64,000 nt of DNA from Povalibacter uvarum (GCF_014202975.1 NZ_JACHHZ010000002.1:620001-684000), one strand, 5' to 3'. Counted from the stretch's first letter, positions 8,690-18,310 are shown. Translations and numbers: made by a program. The notes: a model not told the origin generated them from the sequence alone.

Positions 8690-9538
8690 TCACTTCTTCC
8701 CACGCCGCAGCTCCGTCAACCGCTCCTCGAGGTACGACCCTGCCGTACAGCGATCGGACAGCACGACCTCCGGTCGCGGATGCAGGAACAGCGGCAACGA
8801 TATGCGCGAGCGCCGTCGTGCTTCACCCGTAGGGTTCACGACGCGATGCGTCGTCGAACGGTAGTAGCCGCCCGATGCTTCCTGCAGCATATCGCCGAGA
8901 TTGATGATCAGCGAACCCGGGTCGCAGGGAATGTCGACCCACTGCCCGCTCGAATCGAGCAACTGCAGGCCGCGCTCGTTCGAGGCCGGCAGCACCGTCA
9001 GCAGATTGATGTCCTCGTGCGCAGCCGCTCGCATCGCATCGTCGGTGCCATCGGGCAGCGGCGGGTAGCGCAGGATGCGCAGCAACGTATCCGGGCTGTT
9101 CGTGATCATCTGCGACAACGGCATGCGGAAACGCGAGCGGACTTCCGCGGGCGTGTGGCGCTCGACCCATTCGAGCAGTTCCGCCGCGAGCGTGCTGGCG
9201 AGCTGGAAATAGCGGCGCGCCGCATCCGACACTTCGGCCGGATATCGGCCCCATTCGTAGATGTGAAAGTATTCCTTCAGATCGCGGCGCGCATTTCCTT
9301 TCGCAGTCTCGGCGATCGCCTCCGAGAAGAACCCTTCACGACCCGCGCCTTCGACCAGGTAACTGAATTTCGCGTCGGTTCCGAAGAACGCGAGCCATTC
9401 GCGCATGATCTCTTCGATGAGCGAGTACGGCACCGGGTGATCGCGCAGCACGCCGAACCCCGTGCGTCGCAGCGATTCGGTGAACAACGCGGGTGCTTCA
9501 GGATCGGTGTAGGAAACGGCGACTAGAACAGGTTCCAT
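8690..9538 (-). CDS. Isopenicillin N synthase-like 2-oxoglutarate/Fe(II) oxygenase
   Basis: The 282-residue protein shows the double-stranded beta-helix metal triad H174-x-D176 (AAAHEDINLLTVL) and H231 (STTHRVVNP), followed by RIS at 245-247, which binds the cosubstrate carboxylate in this superfamily. The N-terminal half has the typical DIOX_N pattern (FTESLRRTGFGVLRDHPVP). Relatives hydroxylate small molecules such as flavonoids, amino acid derivatives or gibberellins; the substrate is open. The adjacent nucleoside hydrolase, 11 bp upstream on the same strand, makes a nucleoside-related role possible but unproven. Confidence 0.85.
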   Translation of the reverse strand: MEPVLVAVSYTDPEAPALFTESLRRTGFGVLRDHPVPYSLIEEIMREWLAFFGTDAKFSYLVEGAGREGFFSEAIAETAKGNARRDLKEYFHIYEWGRYPAEVSDAARRYFQLASTLAAELLEWVERHTPAEVRSRFRMPLSQMITNSPDTLLRILRYPPLPDGTDDAMRAAAHEDINLLTVLPASNERGLQLLDSSGQWVDIPCDPGSLIINLGDMLQEASGGYYRSTTHRVVNPTGEARRRSRISLPLFLHPRPEVVLSDRCTAGSYLEERLTELRRGKK

Positions 9539-9549
9539 GACGATTCCCT

Positions 9550-10539
9550 CTACGCGCCGAGCAGACCGCGGAGTCCGCGGCGGAACTGACTGACATCGAC
9601 GCGCATCGCAATGCGCCAGTCGTGAAATCCTTCCGGACGTTGCTGCTGGGCCCCGCTCAGCTTCGCGAATGCGAGCGCCCTGAAGTCGACGATTGTCGCT
9701 CCCCAGCCGGGGCCCTGCGAAGTATCGATGGCCAGCGGCAGCAGTGGCGCCTCGACGATGAGATCTGGCGTCGAGAGTGCCATGACTGCGAGCAGGTCAT
9801 GACAAGGGCATTGCGGCGCAGTGAAGGTCGAGCCGTACGTCCGGTAGAAACGCAGCGGCGCATCGAGAAAACGGGCTGCATGCGTCCGGTGCTGCGCGAG
9901 CAAATCGAACTCGGACTGAGTGAGCGTCGCCGCGTGAGTGACGTCGAGCCCGATCATCAACGGCGGATTCGTCCAGCCAGCGGCAACAACCATCGCCGCA
10001 GCCACCGGATCGCTCGCCACATTCGATTCGCCCGCAGGCAAAGCGTTGCCGCCCTCGCGCGCCGATCCCGCCATCGCAATGAGTTCGCGCACCTGGCCCG
10101 CCCAATCGGGATGACGCTCTACCGTGCGTGCGAGATTCGTCAGCGGTCCGATCGACACGACAGAAACGACGCCGGGCCGCGCCGCGCACAACCGGTACAG
10201 CAAACCATCGGCCGCTTCGAGTTTCGGTGTGGAAGCCGACTCGCCGGTCGTGGTGTCGCCGAGACCATCAGCGCCGTGAATGAAATCCGTGGAACGCAGC
10301 TTCGGAACGGGCCCGAGACGCGGGCCGCCGCCGACACCGACAGGGATATTGCTGCGACCCGCAGCCGCGAGCACCTTGAGCACGTTGCGTGCTGCAATCG
10401 CGGCGGGCACGACACCATCCACCGCAGTGACCGCAATCAGATCGATGCCCGGATCAGTGAGTGCCCACCACAACGCAGCCGCATCATCGACACCGCCATC
10501 GGTATCGATGATCACAGGCCGTGCAGTTGCTGAGCTCAT
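9550..10539 (-). CDS. Inosine-uridine preferring nucleoside hydrolase family protein
   Basis: The 329-residue protein starts MSSATARPVIIDTDGGVDDA. The calcium-binding DxDxxxDD cluster is D12, D14, D18 and D19, as in IunH/RihA-type N-ribohydrolases, which split ribonucleosides into base and ribose. Later conserved stretches include VSIGPLTNLA and IAMAGSAREGGN. The ATG at 10539 was chosen; the frame opens further upstream but that part would enter a dispersed repeat. With the pyrimidine cluster at 22-28 kb, it could release uracil from uridine. It probably shares a transcript with the downstream oxygenase. Confidence 0.86.
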   Translation of the reverse strand: MSSATARPVIIDTDGGVDDAAALWWALTDPGIDLIAVTAVDGVVPAAIAARNVLKVLAAAGRSNIPVGVGGGPRLGPVPKLRSTDFIHGADGLGDTTTGESASTPKLEAADGLLYRLCAARPGVVSVVSIGPLTNLARTVERHPDWAGQVRELIAMAGSAREGGNALPAGESNVASDPVAAAMVVAAGWTNPPLMIGLDVTHAATLTQSEFDLLAQHRTHAARFLDAPLRFYRTYGSTFTAPQCPCHDLLAVMALSTPDLIVEAPLLPLAIDTSQGPGWGATIVDFRALAFAKLSGAQQQRPEGFHDWRIAMRVDVSQFRRGLRGLLGA

Positions 10540-10585
10540 TGGCAATCGGCTTCCTTGAGAGGGGAACGCTACGTGCCCTTGGCCT

Positions 10586-10652
10586 GTCATTCCCGCGAAA
10601 GCGGGAATCCGCGCCTTTCATCAGGATGGATCCCCGCTTTCGCGGGGATGAC
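10586..10652. repeat. Paired CCCGCG palindromes (nested inverted repeat)
   Basis: GTCATTCCCGCGAAAGCGGG begins at 10586 and its inverted copy, starting GGATCCCCGCTTTCGCGG, ends at 10652. Each half is itself a palindrome, so the pair can fold as a two-armed cruciform. It lies between rhlE and the nucleoside hydrolase, upstream of the latter. Confidence 0.75.
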
Positions 10653-10702
10653 GGACGCCGAAGTTTACTTGCGCCGTCGGCATCGTGCAGCCGCACTCCT
10701 CT

Positions 10703-10742
10703 CTGGCTAGCCGGCTACCAGCTAGTGGCTAGCCGGCTTCTG
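10703..10742. repeat. GGCTAGCC repeat cluster at the end of rhlE
   Basis: Two copies of GGCTAGCCGGCT flank ACCAGCTAGT, giving overlapping direct and inverted repeats. The cluster ends 2 bp before the stop codon of the helicase gene and could serve as its terminator. Confidence 0.55.
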
Positions 10743-10744
10743 CG

Positions 10745-12205
10745 TCAGCGATTGCCCGATCTTCCCTGATTCCTCGCCTGCCAGTTTCCGCCATCACGAC
10801 GATTGCCATTGCGTCCCTGCTGCTGTCCCTGCCCCTGCTGGCCGCTACGCTGATTGCCATTGCCGCGGAAATCGCGCTGCTGCGAATTTCCGGAAGGCCG
10901 TCCGTCCCTCTGTCCGCCTCCCTGCGAATTGCCCTGCGGGCGACCCTGGCCGCGACGGCCCGATCGGTGACCGCCGTCGTTGGGACGTTGCGGCTGCTGC
11001 GGACGTGACTGCCGACGCGGATCTTGGTGCGGCGCGTATTCCTGCGATTCACGAGGAGCGACGCTGCGTCCGACCGGCGGTTCGGAAATCTGCGGGAGCT
11101 GGAGCTGCGGCACACGCTTGCCCAGCACGCGCTCGATGTCCTTGAGCAATCCCGACTCATCCGCCGAGACGAGCGACAGTGCAGCGCCGGTTGCGCCGGC
11201 ACGGCCCGTGCGGCCGATACGATGCACGTAATCTTCCGGAACGTTCGGCAGTTCGTAGTTCACTACGTGCGGCAGCTCTTTGATATCGAGGCCGCGAGCA
11301 GCGACCTCTGTCGCCACGAGCGCGCGAATGTTGAATCCCTTGAAGTCCGCGAGCGCCTTCGTGCGCGCCGACTGACTTTTGTTGCCGTGGATCGCGGCCG
11401 CTTCGATGCCGTCGTCCTGCAACTGCTTGGTGAGGCGATTCGCACCGTGCTTCGTACGCGTGAATACGAGCACCTGCGACCAGTCGCCTTCGCGAATCAG
11501 GTGCGACAGCAATGCGCGCTTGCGATCCTTCTGCACGAGGTAGACGTTCTGCTCGACCGTGTCGACGGCCGCATTGCGACGTGCGACTTCGATCTCGACA
11601 GGCTGCTTGAGCAGGCCCTGCGCGAGCCGGCGAATGTCGTCCGAATACGTTGCCGAGAACAACAGGTTCTGGCGCTGCGAGGGCAGCAGCTTGATCACGC
11701 GACGGATGTCCGCGATGAATCCCATGTCGAGCATGCGATCGGCTTCATCGAGCACGAGCACCTGGACCTGCTTGAGATCCACGTTGCCCTGACCCGCGTG
11801 ATCGAGGAGTCGACCCGGTGTCGCGACGAGGATGTCGGCACCGCGACGCAGCGCATCGATCTGGGGATTGATGCTCACTCCGCCGAAAATCGTGAGCGTG
11901 CGAAGGTTCAGGTACTTGCCGTAGCTCTTGATGCTGTCGGCGACCTGCGCTGCCAGTTCGCGCGTCGGCACGAGCACGACGGCCCGCGGTGAACGCGATG
12001 GATTCTGCGCGGCGTGAAGACGCTGCAGCAGCGGCAGTGTGAAACCGGCGGTCTTGCCGGTACCGGTCTGGGAACCGGCCAGGATGTCGCGCCCCGCGAG
12101 GATTTCCGGGATGACGCGCGCCTGAACGGGCGTGGGCTGCGTGTAGTTACGATCCGCGAGCGCACGGGTGAGTTCGGGCAGGAGCCCGAGAGAAGCAAAT
12201 GGCAT
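10745..12205 (-). CDS. rhlE: DEAD-box RNA helicase, RhlE type
   Basis: The 486-residue ATP-dependent RNA helicase has all core motifs: the Q motif [13 protein letters not shown] (21-33), Walker [10 protein letters not shown] (44-52), PTREL (80-84), DEAD (153-156), SAT (184-186), and [10 protein letters not shown] (328-337). A low-complexity Gln/Gly/Arg/Asn-rich tail follows from about residue 385, as in RhlE and other ribosome- or degradosome-associated helicases; such tails help RNA binding. The start ATG at 12205 has a GGAATCC-type upstream site. The roughly 390-bp region before it is shared with the divergent phytochrome operon. Confidence 0.92.
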   Translation of the reverse strand: MPFASLGLLPELTRALADRNYTQPTPVQARVIPEILAGRDILAGSQTGTGKTAGFTLPLLQRLHAAQNPSRSPRAVVLVPTRELAAQVADSIKSYGKYLNLRTLTIFGGVSINPQIDALRRGADILVATPGRLLDHAGQGNVDLKQVQVLVLDEADRMLDMGFIADIRRVIKLLPSQRQNLLFSATYSDDIRRLAQGLLKQPVEIEVARRNAAVDTVEQNVYLVQKDRKRALLSHLIREGDWSQVLVFTRTKHGANRLTKQLQDDGIEAAAIHGNKSQSARTKALADFKGFNIRALVATEVAARGLDIKELPHVVNYELPNVPEDYVHRIGRTGRAGATGAALSLVSADESGLLKDIERVLGKRVPQLQLPQISEPPVGRSVAPRESQEYAPHQDPRRQSRPQQPQRPNDGGHRSGRRGQGRPQGNSQGGGQRDGRPSGNSQQRDFRGNGNQRSGQQGQGQQQGRNGNRRDGGNWQARNQGRSGNR

Positions 12206-12599
12206 GACTTAAGGATTCCTCTACCGCACCTGCTCGCGAGCCGAAGCGTCGCGGGTCCAGTAAAGGCGGGAGACAAGTTCGAGACGGCCAGTGGGCCGTG
12301 AAATTCTCGACAAATGAACGAGCTGACCGGACGGCAGCTTGTATAGGCGGCGCGGACTCTACAGGGAATCGGAAAGGAATGCACTGAGGCATTCGCTCAT
12401 ACCGGAACATTTCCTACCGTCCGGGCATTTTTGGCACTGCTCAAGAATGCCGGCGCTGCTGTCGCGGCCCCCGGCAATGCAAGGTGCATCCGTTCGCCGG
12501 CGCGGCGGACCGGGGCATCGGGTCGGATTCATTCAGGCGGGTACGAACAACGCGATCAGTCGGCGAGGCAGCTGGAATGCGAGGCATCGCCGCTAACTA
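12206..12599. other. Divergent intergenic region between rhlE and the phytochrome operon
   Basis: No convincing gene lies here; short open frames have no similarity I recognise. Promoters for both rhlE (leftward) and the phytochrome operon (rightward) must be in it. GAATGCACTGAGGCATTC (about 12377-12394) is a near-perfect inverted repeat that might be an operator. Confidence 0.5.
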
Positions 12600-14828
12600 G
12601 TGCAAGCGACCATGTCATCGGTGCTGAAAACGCAACTGCCGCTCGATACTTGTGCCCAGGAGCCGATCCGGATTCCGGGGACGATCCAGCCTCACGGCGC
12701 GCTGATCGTCTGCCATCCGCAAAGCCTGACCGTGTTGCAGGCGAGCGTGAATTGCTCCGAGATCCTCGGCTGCGACGCACACATCATCGATCGACCGCTG
12801 CGCGAGATCTTCGGAGCTTCGCTGGCTGAAGAAGTCCGCCGCTGGCTCGACTCCCAGGACATCACTCTGCTGCGCACCACTTCGAGCGGCGCGAAGACGC
12901 TGCAGGTGCTCGGCCATCGAACGGCGCAAGGCATCATTCTCGAGTTCGAGGAACCGCCAGCGACGGAGAATGAAACGATCGGAGCGCTGTATCCGCGCAT
13001 CGGCCGCTTCATGGACCAGCTGCAGGATCTGTCAGGCATTCAGGAAGCCTGCGCCGTGGCCGCGCGTGAATTCCGTCGCGTCAGCGGCTTCAACCGCATT
13101 CTCATCTATCGGTTCGATGCGGAATGGAATGGCGAAGTGCTCGCCGAAGACAGCGACGGTGTGCTGCCTTCGTATCTCGGGCTGCGATTTCCCGCATCCG
13201 ACATTCCCGCGCAGGCGCGCGAGCTCTATCGCACCAACCGCTTGCGCCTGATTCCCGACGCGAACTACACGCCTGTGCCCGTTCATCCGAGCGCAAATCC
13301 TCTCGACAAGGCCTCGCTCGATCTGAGCCTCGCAGCGCTGCGCAGCGTCTCCCCCGTGCATCTGCAGTACATGCGAAACATGGGAACGCTCGCTTCCATG
13401 TCGATCTCGATCCTCGTCGAAGGGCGGCTCTGGGGACTGGTGTCGTGTCACAACGCGCAGCCGCGGCGAGTCAACGCGCAGATGCGGACTGCGTGCGATC
13501 TGCTGGGCACGATGCTCAGTCACCAGATCGCGTCGCGCGAACACAGTTCCTATGCGGCCGACCGCATCAGGCTCAAGCACCTGGAAGCGCAGCTGCTGGT
13601 CCATCTCACGACGGCGGAGTCGCCCTCTCGCGCGCTCGCGAGCCAGGGCCGGTTGTGGATGAACCTGACCGACGCGGCAGGCGCTGCCGTCATCACCGGC
13701 AACGAAGTCTTCGCATCCGGCGAGACACCTTCCGGGGACCGGCTGCGCAGCCTCGCTGACTGGATCGAAACGCAACACGGCGGCGATCAGTTCGTGACAG
13801 CCAATCTCGGCCAGCAGCAACCGGAGTTCGCGGACATTGCCGACGTGGCTAGCGGCGTGCTTGCCGTGTCGATCTCGCAGCTCCACCGCAGCTTCATTTT
13901 ATGGTTCCGGCCGGAAGTGGTGCGCACCGTGCATTGGGCAGGTGATCCGCAGAAGGCCGTGCCGTCGACGACCGAACCGCTACGGCCGAGACACTCGTTC
14001 GCGAGCTGGGCCGAGCAGCAGCGATTGCGGGCGGAACCGTGGAGTCGCGCTCACATCGATGCCGCTCTCGATTTTCGCTCCGCGATGATCAACATCGTGC
14101 TACGACGTGCGGAAGAGCACGCCGCGCTGACCAGCCAGCTTCAGCGTACGAATCGCGAGCTCGAGTCGTTCTCGTACTCGATCAGCCACGATCTGCGTGC
14201 TCCATTCCGGCACATCGTCGGCTACACGCAATTGCTGCGGGATCGGGAAAAGAACCTGAGCGAGAAGGCGCAGCACTATCTCGAGAGCATCAATGAAGCG
14301 GCTGCCACAGCAGGCCAGCTCGTCGATGACCTGCTGAGCTTCTCGCATCTGGGACGCACTTCGCTCGCTCACGGCAACGTGGACATGAACAAGCTGCTGC
14401 AGGAAGTCCTGCGCACGGTCGAACCCGACATCCGCGAACGCCAGGTCGTATGGCAGCTCGAACGGCTTCCGTCCGCGTGGGGCGACGCAGCGATGCTGCG
14501 CCAGGCGCTGGTGAATCTGATCGGCAACGCAATCAAATACAGCCGTGACCGGACGCCCGCGACGATCAGCGTGCGCGGCGACGGCAACGAACGCGAATGC
14601 ATCTACGAAGTCCGCGACAACGGCGTGGGCTTCGACATGCGGTACGTGCACAAACTGTTCGGCGTGTTCCAGCGCCTGCACCGGATGGAGGATTTCGAAG
14701 GCACCGGTATCGGTCTTGCCCTGACGAAACGCATCGTCGAACGCCACGGCGGCTGGATCAGCGCCGAGGGCGAAGTCGACCGCGGTGCCTGTTTCCGCTT
14801 TGCAATCCCAAGTCGGAAGGAGAGTTGA
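12600..14828 (+). CDS. bphP: Bacteriophytochrome histidine kinase
   Basis: The 742-residue red/far-red photoreceptor kinase has a PAS domain with the biliverdin-attaching Cys18 just before EPIRIPGTIQPHG, a GAF domain with the diagnostic PASDIP at 198-203 (Asp201) and SPVHLQYMRNMG (His254), and a PHY domain from about 320 to 500. The HisKA domain has phosphoacceptor His530 (SISHDLRAP), followed by an HATPase domain (DNGVGFD, GTGIGLAL). It should bind biliverdin IXalpha and phosphorylate the receiver encoded directly after it. The start is GTG at 12600; ATG at 12612 is an equally possible start and keeps the cysteine. It heads a four-gene operon. Confidence 0.93.
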   Translation: MQATMSSVLKTQLPLDTCAQEPIRIPGTIQPHGALIVCHPQSLTVLQASVNCSEILGCDAHIIDRPLREIFGASLAEEVRRWLDSQDITLLRTTSSGAKTLQVLGHRTAQGIILEFEEPPATENETIGALYPRIGRFMDQLQDLSGIQEACAVAAREFRRVSGFNRILIYRFDAEWNGEVLAEDSDGVLPSYLGLRFPASDIPAQARELYRTNRLRLIPDANYTPVPVHPSANPLDKASLDLSLAALRSVSPVHLQYMRNMGTLASMSISILVEGRLWGLVSCHNAQPRRVNAQMRTACDLLGTMLSHQIASREHSSYAADRIRLKHLEAQLLVHLTTAESPSRALASQGRLWMNLTDAAGAAVITGNEVFASGETPSGDRLRSLADWIETQHGGDQFVTANLGQQQPEFADIADVASGVLAVSISQLHRSFILWFRPEVVRTVHWAGDPQKAVPSTTEPLRPRHSFASWAEQQRLRAEPWSRAHIDAALDFRSAMINIVLRRAEEHAALTSQLQRTNRELESFSYSISHDLRAPFRHIVGYTQLLRDREKNLSEKAQHYLESINEAAATAGQLVDDLLSFSHLGRTSLAHGNVDMNKLLQEVLRTVEPDIRERQVVWQLERLPSAWGDAAMLRQALVNLIGNAIKYSRDRTPATISVRGDGNERECIYEVRDNGVGFDMRYVHKLFGVFQRLHRMEDFEGTGIGLALTKRIVERHGGWISAEGEVDRGACFRFAIPSRKES

Positions 14829-14831
14829 GCA

Positions 14832-15284
14832 ATGGCTGACTTGCGACCGATCCTGCTGGTCGAAGACAACCCGAAAGACATCGAGCTGACGCTCGCCGCG
14901 CTCGCGAAATGTCAGCTCGCGAATTCCATCGTGCTGACCCGCGATGGCGCCGAAGCGCTGGACTACATCTATCGCCGCGGCGCTCATGCGGATCGCTACC
15001 CCGGTGATCCCGCAGTGGTGCTGCTCGACCTGAAGTTGCCGAAGGTCGACGGACTCGAGGTCCTCGAGCGGCTGAAGGGTGACGCGGACCATCGCCAGAT
15101 TCCTGTCGTCATGCTGACGTCATCGCGGGAGGAAAGTGACCTCGTGCGCAGCTACGAGCTCGGCGTGAATGCGTTCGTGGTGAAGCCGGTCGATTTCAAC
15201 GCGTTCTTCGAAGCGATCCAGGATCTCGGCATGTTCTGGGGCGTCCTGAACGAACCGCCGCCGCGCGGGCGCCATGGCAGCTGA
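14832..15284 (+). CDS. Single-domain response regulator, Rcp1 family
   Basis: This is a 150-residue CheY-like receiver with acidic residues E11/D12, phosphoacceptor D66 (VLLDLKLP), T96 and K118. The insertion GAHADRYPGDP before the phosphoacceptor is typical of Rcp1-like regulators, the usual partners of phytochrome kinases. There is no output domain. It starts 3 bp after the bphP stop and its 3' end overlaps the hybrid kinase gene by 11 bp, so it is clearly cotranscribed. It may relay phosphate onward to the hybrid kinase or to another protein. Confidence 0.93.
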   Translation: MADLRPILLVEDNPKDIELTLAALAKCQLANSIVLTRDGAEALDYIYRRGAHADRYPGDPAVVLLDLKLPKVDGLEVLERLKGDADHRQIPVVMLTSSREESDLVRSYELGVNAFVVKPVDFNAFFEAIQDLGMFWGVLNEPPPRGRHGS

Positions 15285-17664
15285 AGCTCTCAATCTGCAG
15301 CGGCCGCTGCGCGTCCTCCTGCTGGAAGACAGCGACATCGACGCCGAGCTGCTGCTCGGCCATTTGTCGAAGGCTGGCATCGGCTGCGATCTCGAGCGCG
15401 CGACCAATCGCGAAGAGTTCCTGAACGCACTGCGTCCGGCGGAACTCGACATCATTCTCGCCGACTACTCGCTGCCGGATTTCGATGGCCTCACCGCACT
15501 CGACATGGTGCGCGAGCAGAGCCCGGATCTGCCGTTCATTTTTGTCTCCGGCGTCGTCGGCGAAGAGTTCGCCATCAATGCACTGCGTCGCGGCGCGACC
15601 GACTACGTGATGAAGCGAGGCCTGAACCGTCTCCCCGCCGCCGTCGATCGCGCCATCTCGGAAGCCCGCGAGAAGCAGGATCGCCTTCGCGCCGAACAGG
15701 CATTGCGGGTCAGCGAGTCGAGCACGCAGCTCGCGCTCGATGCAGCAGGGCTCGGCAAATGGGAGTACGACCCCGTTGCGGATACGTTGCACTGGGACGC
15801 GCGCTGCCGTGAGCTCTTCGGTCTCTCCACGTCAGAGAGCGTGGATCATGACCGCTTCTTCGCCCAGTGCCATGCGCTCGACCGTGAGCGCATCGAACGC
15901 GCATTGCGAGTTGCCATGGCGCCTGGCAGCACCGGCGAAGTCGCCGAAGAATGCCGGGTGATGCGCAGGACGGACGGCGACGAACGCTGGCTGTCGCTGG
16001 TCGGGCGCGCCTTCTTCGAAGACGGTGCCTGCACACGCTTTGTCGGCGTGGTTGCGGACATCACGCAACGCAAGCACCAGGAAGCCGACCTCCAGGAGCT
16101 CAACCAGACGCTCAAGGCGCGCGTCGCGCACCAGATCGCGGAACGTGACTACTTGTGGCAGCTGTCGCGGGATCTGCTTGCAGTGACAGATGCGGCCGGC
16201 GTACTGATCGAAATCAACCCGGCCTGGGAGTCGGCGCTCGGCTATCGACTGGATGCTGTGCCCGGCCGGCAGCTCGAATCATTCGTTCATCCGGACGATC
16301 TGTTCATCACTCGCGAAGCGATCGTGCGCACGATGCACGAGACGCTGCGACCGTTCGAGTGCCGCATGCGATCGGCCAATGGCACGTATCGCTCGATCTC
16401 GTGGTCCGCGACGCCGGGCCATGCCGGTATCTATCTGGTTGGTCGCGATGTAACCGAGGATCGCGAGGCGCAAGCCCGGCTTGCCCAGACCCAGGAAGCG
16501 TTACGGCAATCGCAGAAGATGGAAGCGGTGGGCCAGCTCACCGGAGGCGTTGCGCACGACTTCAACAACCTCCTGCAGATCGTCGTCGGCAATCTCGAAA
16601 CGCTGCAGCGCAAGCTGCCCACGGAGTTGCCGCGTCTGCGCCGGGCAGCGGACCACGCAATGGCTGGCGCGCGACGTGCAGCGAACCTGACACAGCATCT
16701 GTTGGCGTTTTCGCGCCGCCAGCCGCTCGACCCGCGACCCGTTGCGATCAATCAGCTCGTCGAGAACATCTCCGAGATGCTGCGGCGAACGCTCGGCGAG
16801 CTCATCGAAGTTCACACCGAAATGGACACCGAGCTGTGGCTGGCCGAGATCGACGAGAACCAGCTCGAAGTAGCGCTCCTCAATCTCGCCGTCAATGCAC
16901 GCGACGCCATGTCCGAAGGCGGCCGGCTGTCGATCGAAACGTTCAACGTCGATTTCAACGCGCTGCCCAACCTCTTCGATGCGGAGATCAGCGAAGGCGA
17001 CTTCGTCGTGCTGCGAGTGCTCGATACGGGCAGCGGCATGACGCCGGAAGTGCTCGCGCATGCGTTCGAGCCGTTCTACACCACGAAGGGCATCGGCCAG
17101 GGGACCGGGCTCGGGCTCTCGCAGGTCTACGGATTCGTAACGCAATCCGGCGGCCAGGTGCGCATCACTTCGCAGGCCGGACTCGGAACGCAGATCACCA
17201 TGTACTTCCCGCGCTATACGGGACCGATCGCGACAGCGGACGGGCCCATCGCAGCGACTGAGGATGAACAGCAAGTCACCGGCACGATCCTCGTCGTCGA
17301 AGACGATCCGGACGTGCGCGGCTACACCGTGGAAACCGTACGTGAGCTCGGCTACGAAGTGCTCGAAGCCCGCGATGGTCCCAGTGCATTGAAAGTGCTG
17401 AATCACGCGCCGCGAGGCACGGTGGACCTGCTCTTCACCGACGTCGTGCTTCCCGGTGGAATGGATGGCCAGCAGCTCGCCCGCGCCGCATCCGAACAGC
17501 ATCCGTCGCTGAAGGTGCTGTTCGCGTCGGGCTATCCACGCGATGCCATCGTGCATCACGGCCGGCTCGATCCAGGCGTGCAGCTGATTCCGAAGCCGTT
17601 CGTGCAGGACGAGCTCGCTGCCCGCCTGCGACAGGTTCTCGATGACAACTCCGGCAATCGCTGA
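15274..17664 (+). CDS. Hybrid sensor kinase: REC-PAS-PAS-HisKA-HATPase-REC
   Basis: The 796-residue cytoplasmic protein has an N-terminal receiver (D64 in ILADYSLPDFDG, K114), two PAS domains (about 140-265 and 285-400), a HisKA domain with His428 (GGVAHDFNNLL), an HATPase domain (GSGMTPEV, GTGLGLSQVYG), and a C-terminal receiver with D723 (LLFTDVVLPGGMDG). There are no membrane segments. The receiver at the front lets an upstream kinase such as the phytochrome modulate this one. No transcriptional output domain is present, so the signal must leave through another protein. The start overlaps the receiver gene and the end overlaps the heme oxygenase gene by 23 bp. Confidence 0.92.
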   Translation: MAAEALNLQRPLRVLLLEDSDIDAELLLGHLSKAGIGCDLERATNREEFLNALRPAELDIILADYSLPDFDGLTALDMVREQSPDLPFIFVSGVVGEEFAINALRRGATDYVMKRGLNRLPAAVDRAISEAREKQDRLRAEQALRVSESSTQLALDAAGLGKWEYDPVADTLHWDARCRELFGLSTSESVDHDRFFAQCHALDRERIERALRVAMAPGSTGEVAEECRVMRRTDGDERWLSLVGRAFFEDGACTRFVGVVADITQRKHQEADLQELNQTLKARVAHQIAERDYLWQLSRDLLAVTDAAGVLIEINPAWESALGYRLDAVPGRQLESFVHPDDLFITREAIVRTMHETLRPFECRMRSANGTYRSISWSATPGHAGIYLVGRDVTEDREAQARLAQTQEALRQSQKMEAVGQLTGGVAHDFNNLLQIVVGNLETLQRKLPTELPRLRRAADHAMAGARRAANLTQHLLAFSRRQPLDPRPVAINQLVENISEMLRRTLGELIEVHTEMDTELWLAEIDENQLEVALLNLAVNARDAMSEGGRLSIETFNVDFNALPNLFDAEISEGDFVVLRVLDTGSGMTPEVLAHAFEPFYTTKGIGQGTGLGLSQVYGFVTQSGGQVRITSQAGLGTQITMYFPRYTGPIATADGPIAATEDEQQVTGTILVVEDDPDVRGYTVETVRELGYEVLEARDGPSALKVLNHAPRGTVDLLFTDVVLPGGMDGQQLARAASEQHPSLKVLFASGYPRDAIVHHGRLDPGVQLIPKPFVQDELAARLRQVLDDNSGNR

Positions 17665-18307
17665 AATGAACGAACCCCACTCGCGTCGCAGCACCCTGAA
17701 GCAGGCCACCGATCATCTGCATCGCGAGCTCGACGGTATCGCATCGGGCTACGAACTGCGCGATGCCGATCACTACGCGGCGTTTCTCGAAGCGAGCGCG
17801 GGCCCCCTGATCGCACTCGAGCGCGTGCTCGAGTCCGCGGGAGTTGCCCAGTTGCTGCCCGATTGGTCGGAACGGCGGCGCGCTGACCTGCTGCTCGATG
17901 ACCTGCGCCGCCTGGGGCGGCAGGCCACACCGCCGGTGCTGCGTCGTGCATCGCCGTCGCCATCGGAGATGTTCGGCGTTCTCTACGTGCTCGAAGGCTC
18001 CAGGCTTGGCGCACGGTGGCTCTATGCGCGTGTGTGCAGCAGCCCGGATGCGAAGGTCAGTGAAGCGCGCAGCTACCTCGCGGCTCACAATCCGTCGCTA
18101 TGGCGTTCATTCCTCGAGATCCTCGAGTCGTCGCCGCACGCAACGGATGCGCAGGGAATGATCTCGGGCGCGCGCTATGCGTTCGTGTTGTTTCAGCGTT
18201 CGCTGGTGACGTTTGCGCCGGAGATCCCGAAGGGAAATTCCGTCACTCCCGCGTATGCGGGAGTCCATCCGGATCCGAGGCATGGACTCCCGCGTGCGCG
18301 GGAGTGA
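17642..18307 (+). CDS. bphO: Biliverdin-producing heme oxygenase (BphO-like)
   Basis: The product of up to 221 residues matches bacterial heme oxygenases. LKQATDHLHRELD carries the expected proximal heme ligand His27, and VLEGSRLGARWLY lies on the distal helix (about 118-130). It would open heme to biliverdin, CO and iron, supplying the bilin for the phytochrome encoded in the same operon. The ATG at 17642 overlaps the hybrid kinase gene; an ATG at 17666, 1 bp after the kinase stop, would remove eight residues. The last 25 or so residues (from NSVTPAYAG) are encoded by a dispersed palindromic repeat and are unlikely to belong to the ancestral fold. Confidence 0.88.
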   Translation: MTTPAIAEMNEPHSRRSTLKQATDHLHRELDGIASGYELRDADHYAAFLEASAGPLIALERVLESAGVAQLLPDWSERRRADLLLDDLRRLGRQATPPVLRRASPSPSEMFGVLYVLEGSRLGARWLYARVCSSPDAKVSEARSYLAAHNPSLWRSFLEILESSPHATDAQGMISGARYAFVLFQRSLVTFAPEIPKGNSVTPAYAGVHPDPRHGLPRARE

Positions 18308-18310
18308 CGG
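18239..18310. repeat. Paired CCCGCG palindromes overlapping the heme oxygenase 3' end
   Basis: CGTCACTCCCGCGTATGCGG begins the left arm and its inverted copy ends GCGCGGGAGTGACGG near 18310. The arms of about 28 nt differ at about two positions, and each arm is a palindrome in its own right. The stop codon of the heme oxygenase gene lies inside the right arm (18305-18307). Confidence 0.82.

Noticed and set aside
16501-17709. Minus-strand open frame of 402 codons
   Set aside because: Antisense to the hybrid kinase; no domain similarity.
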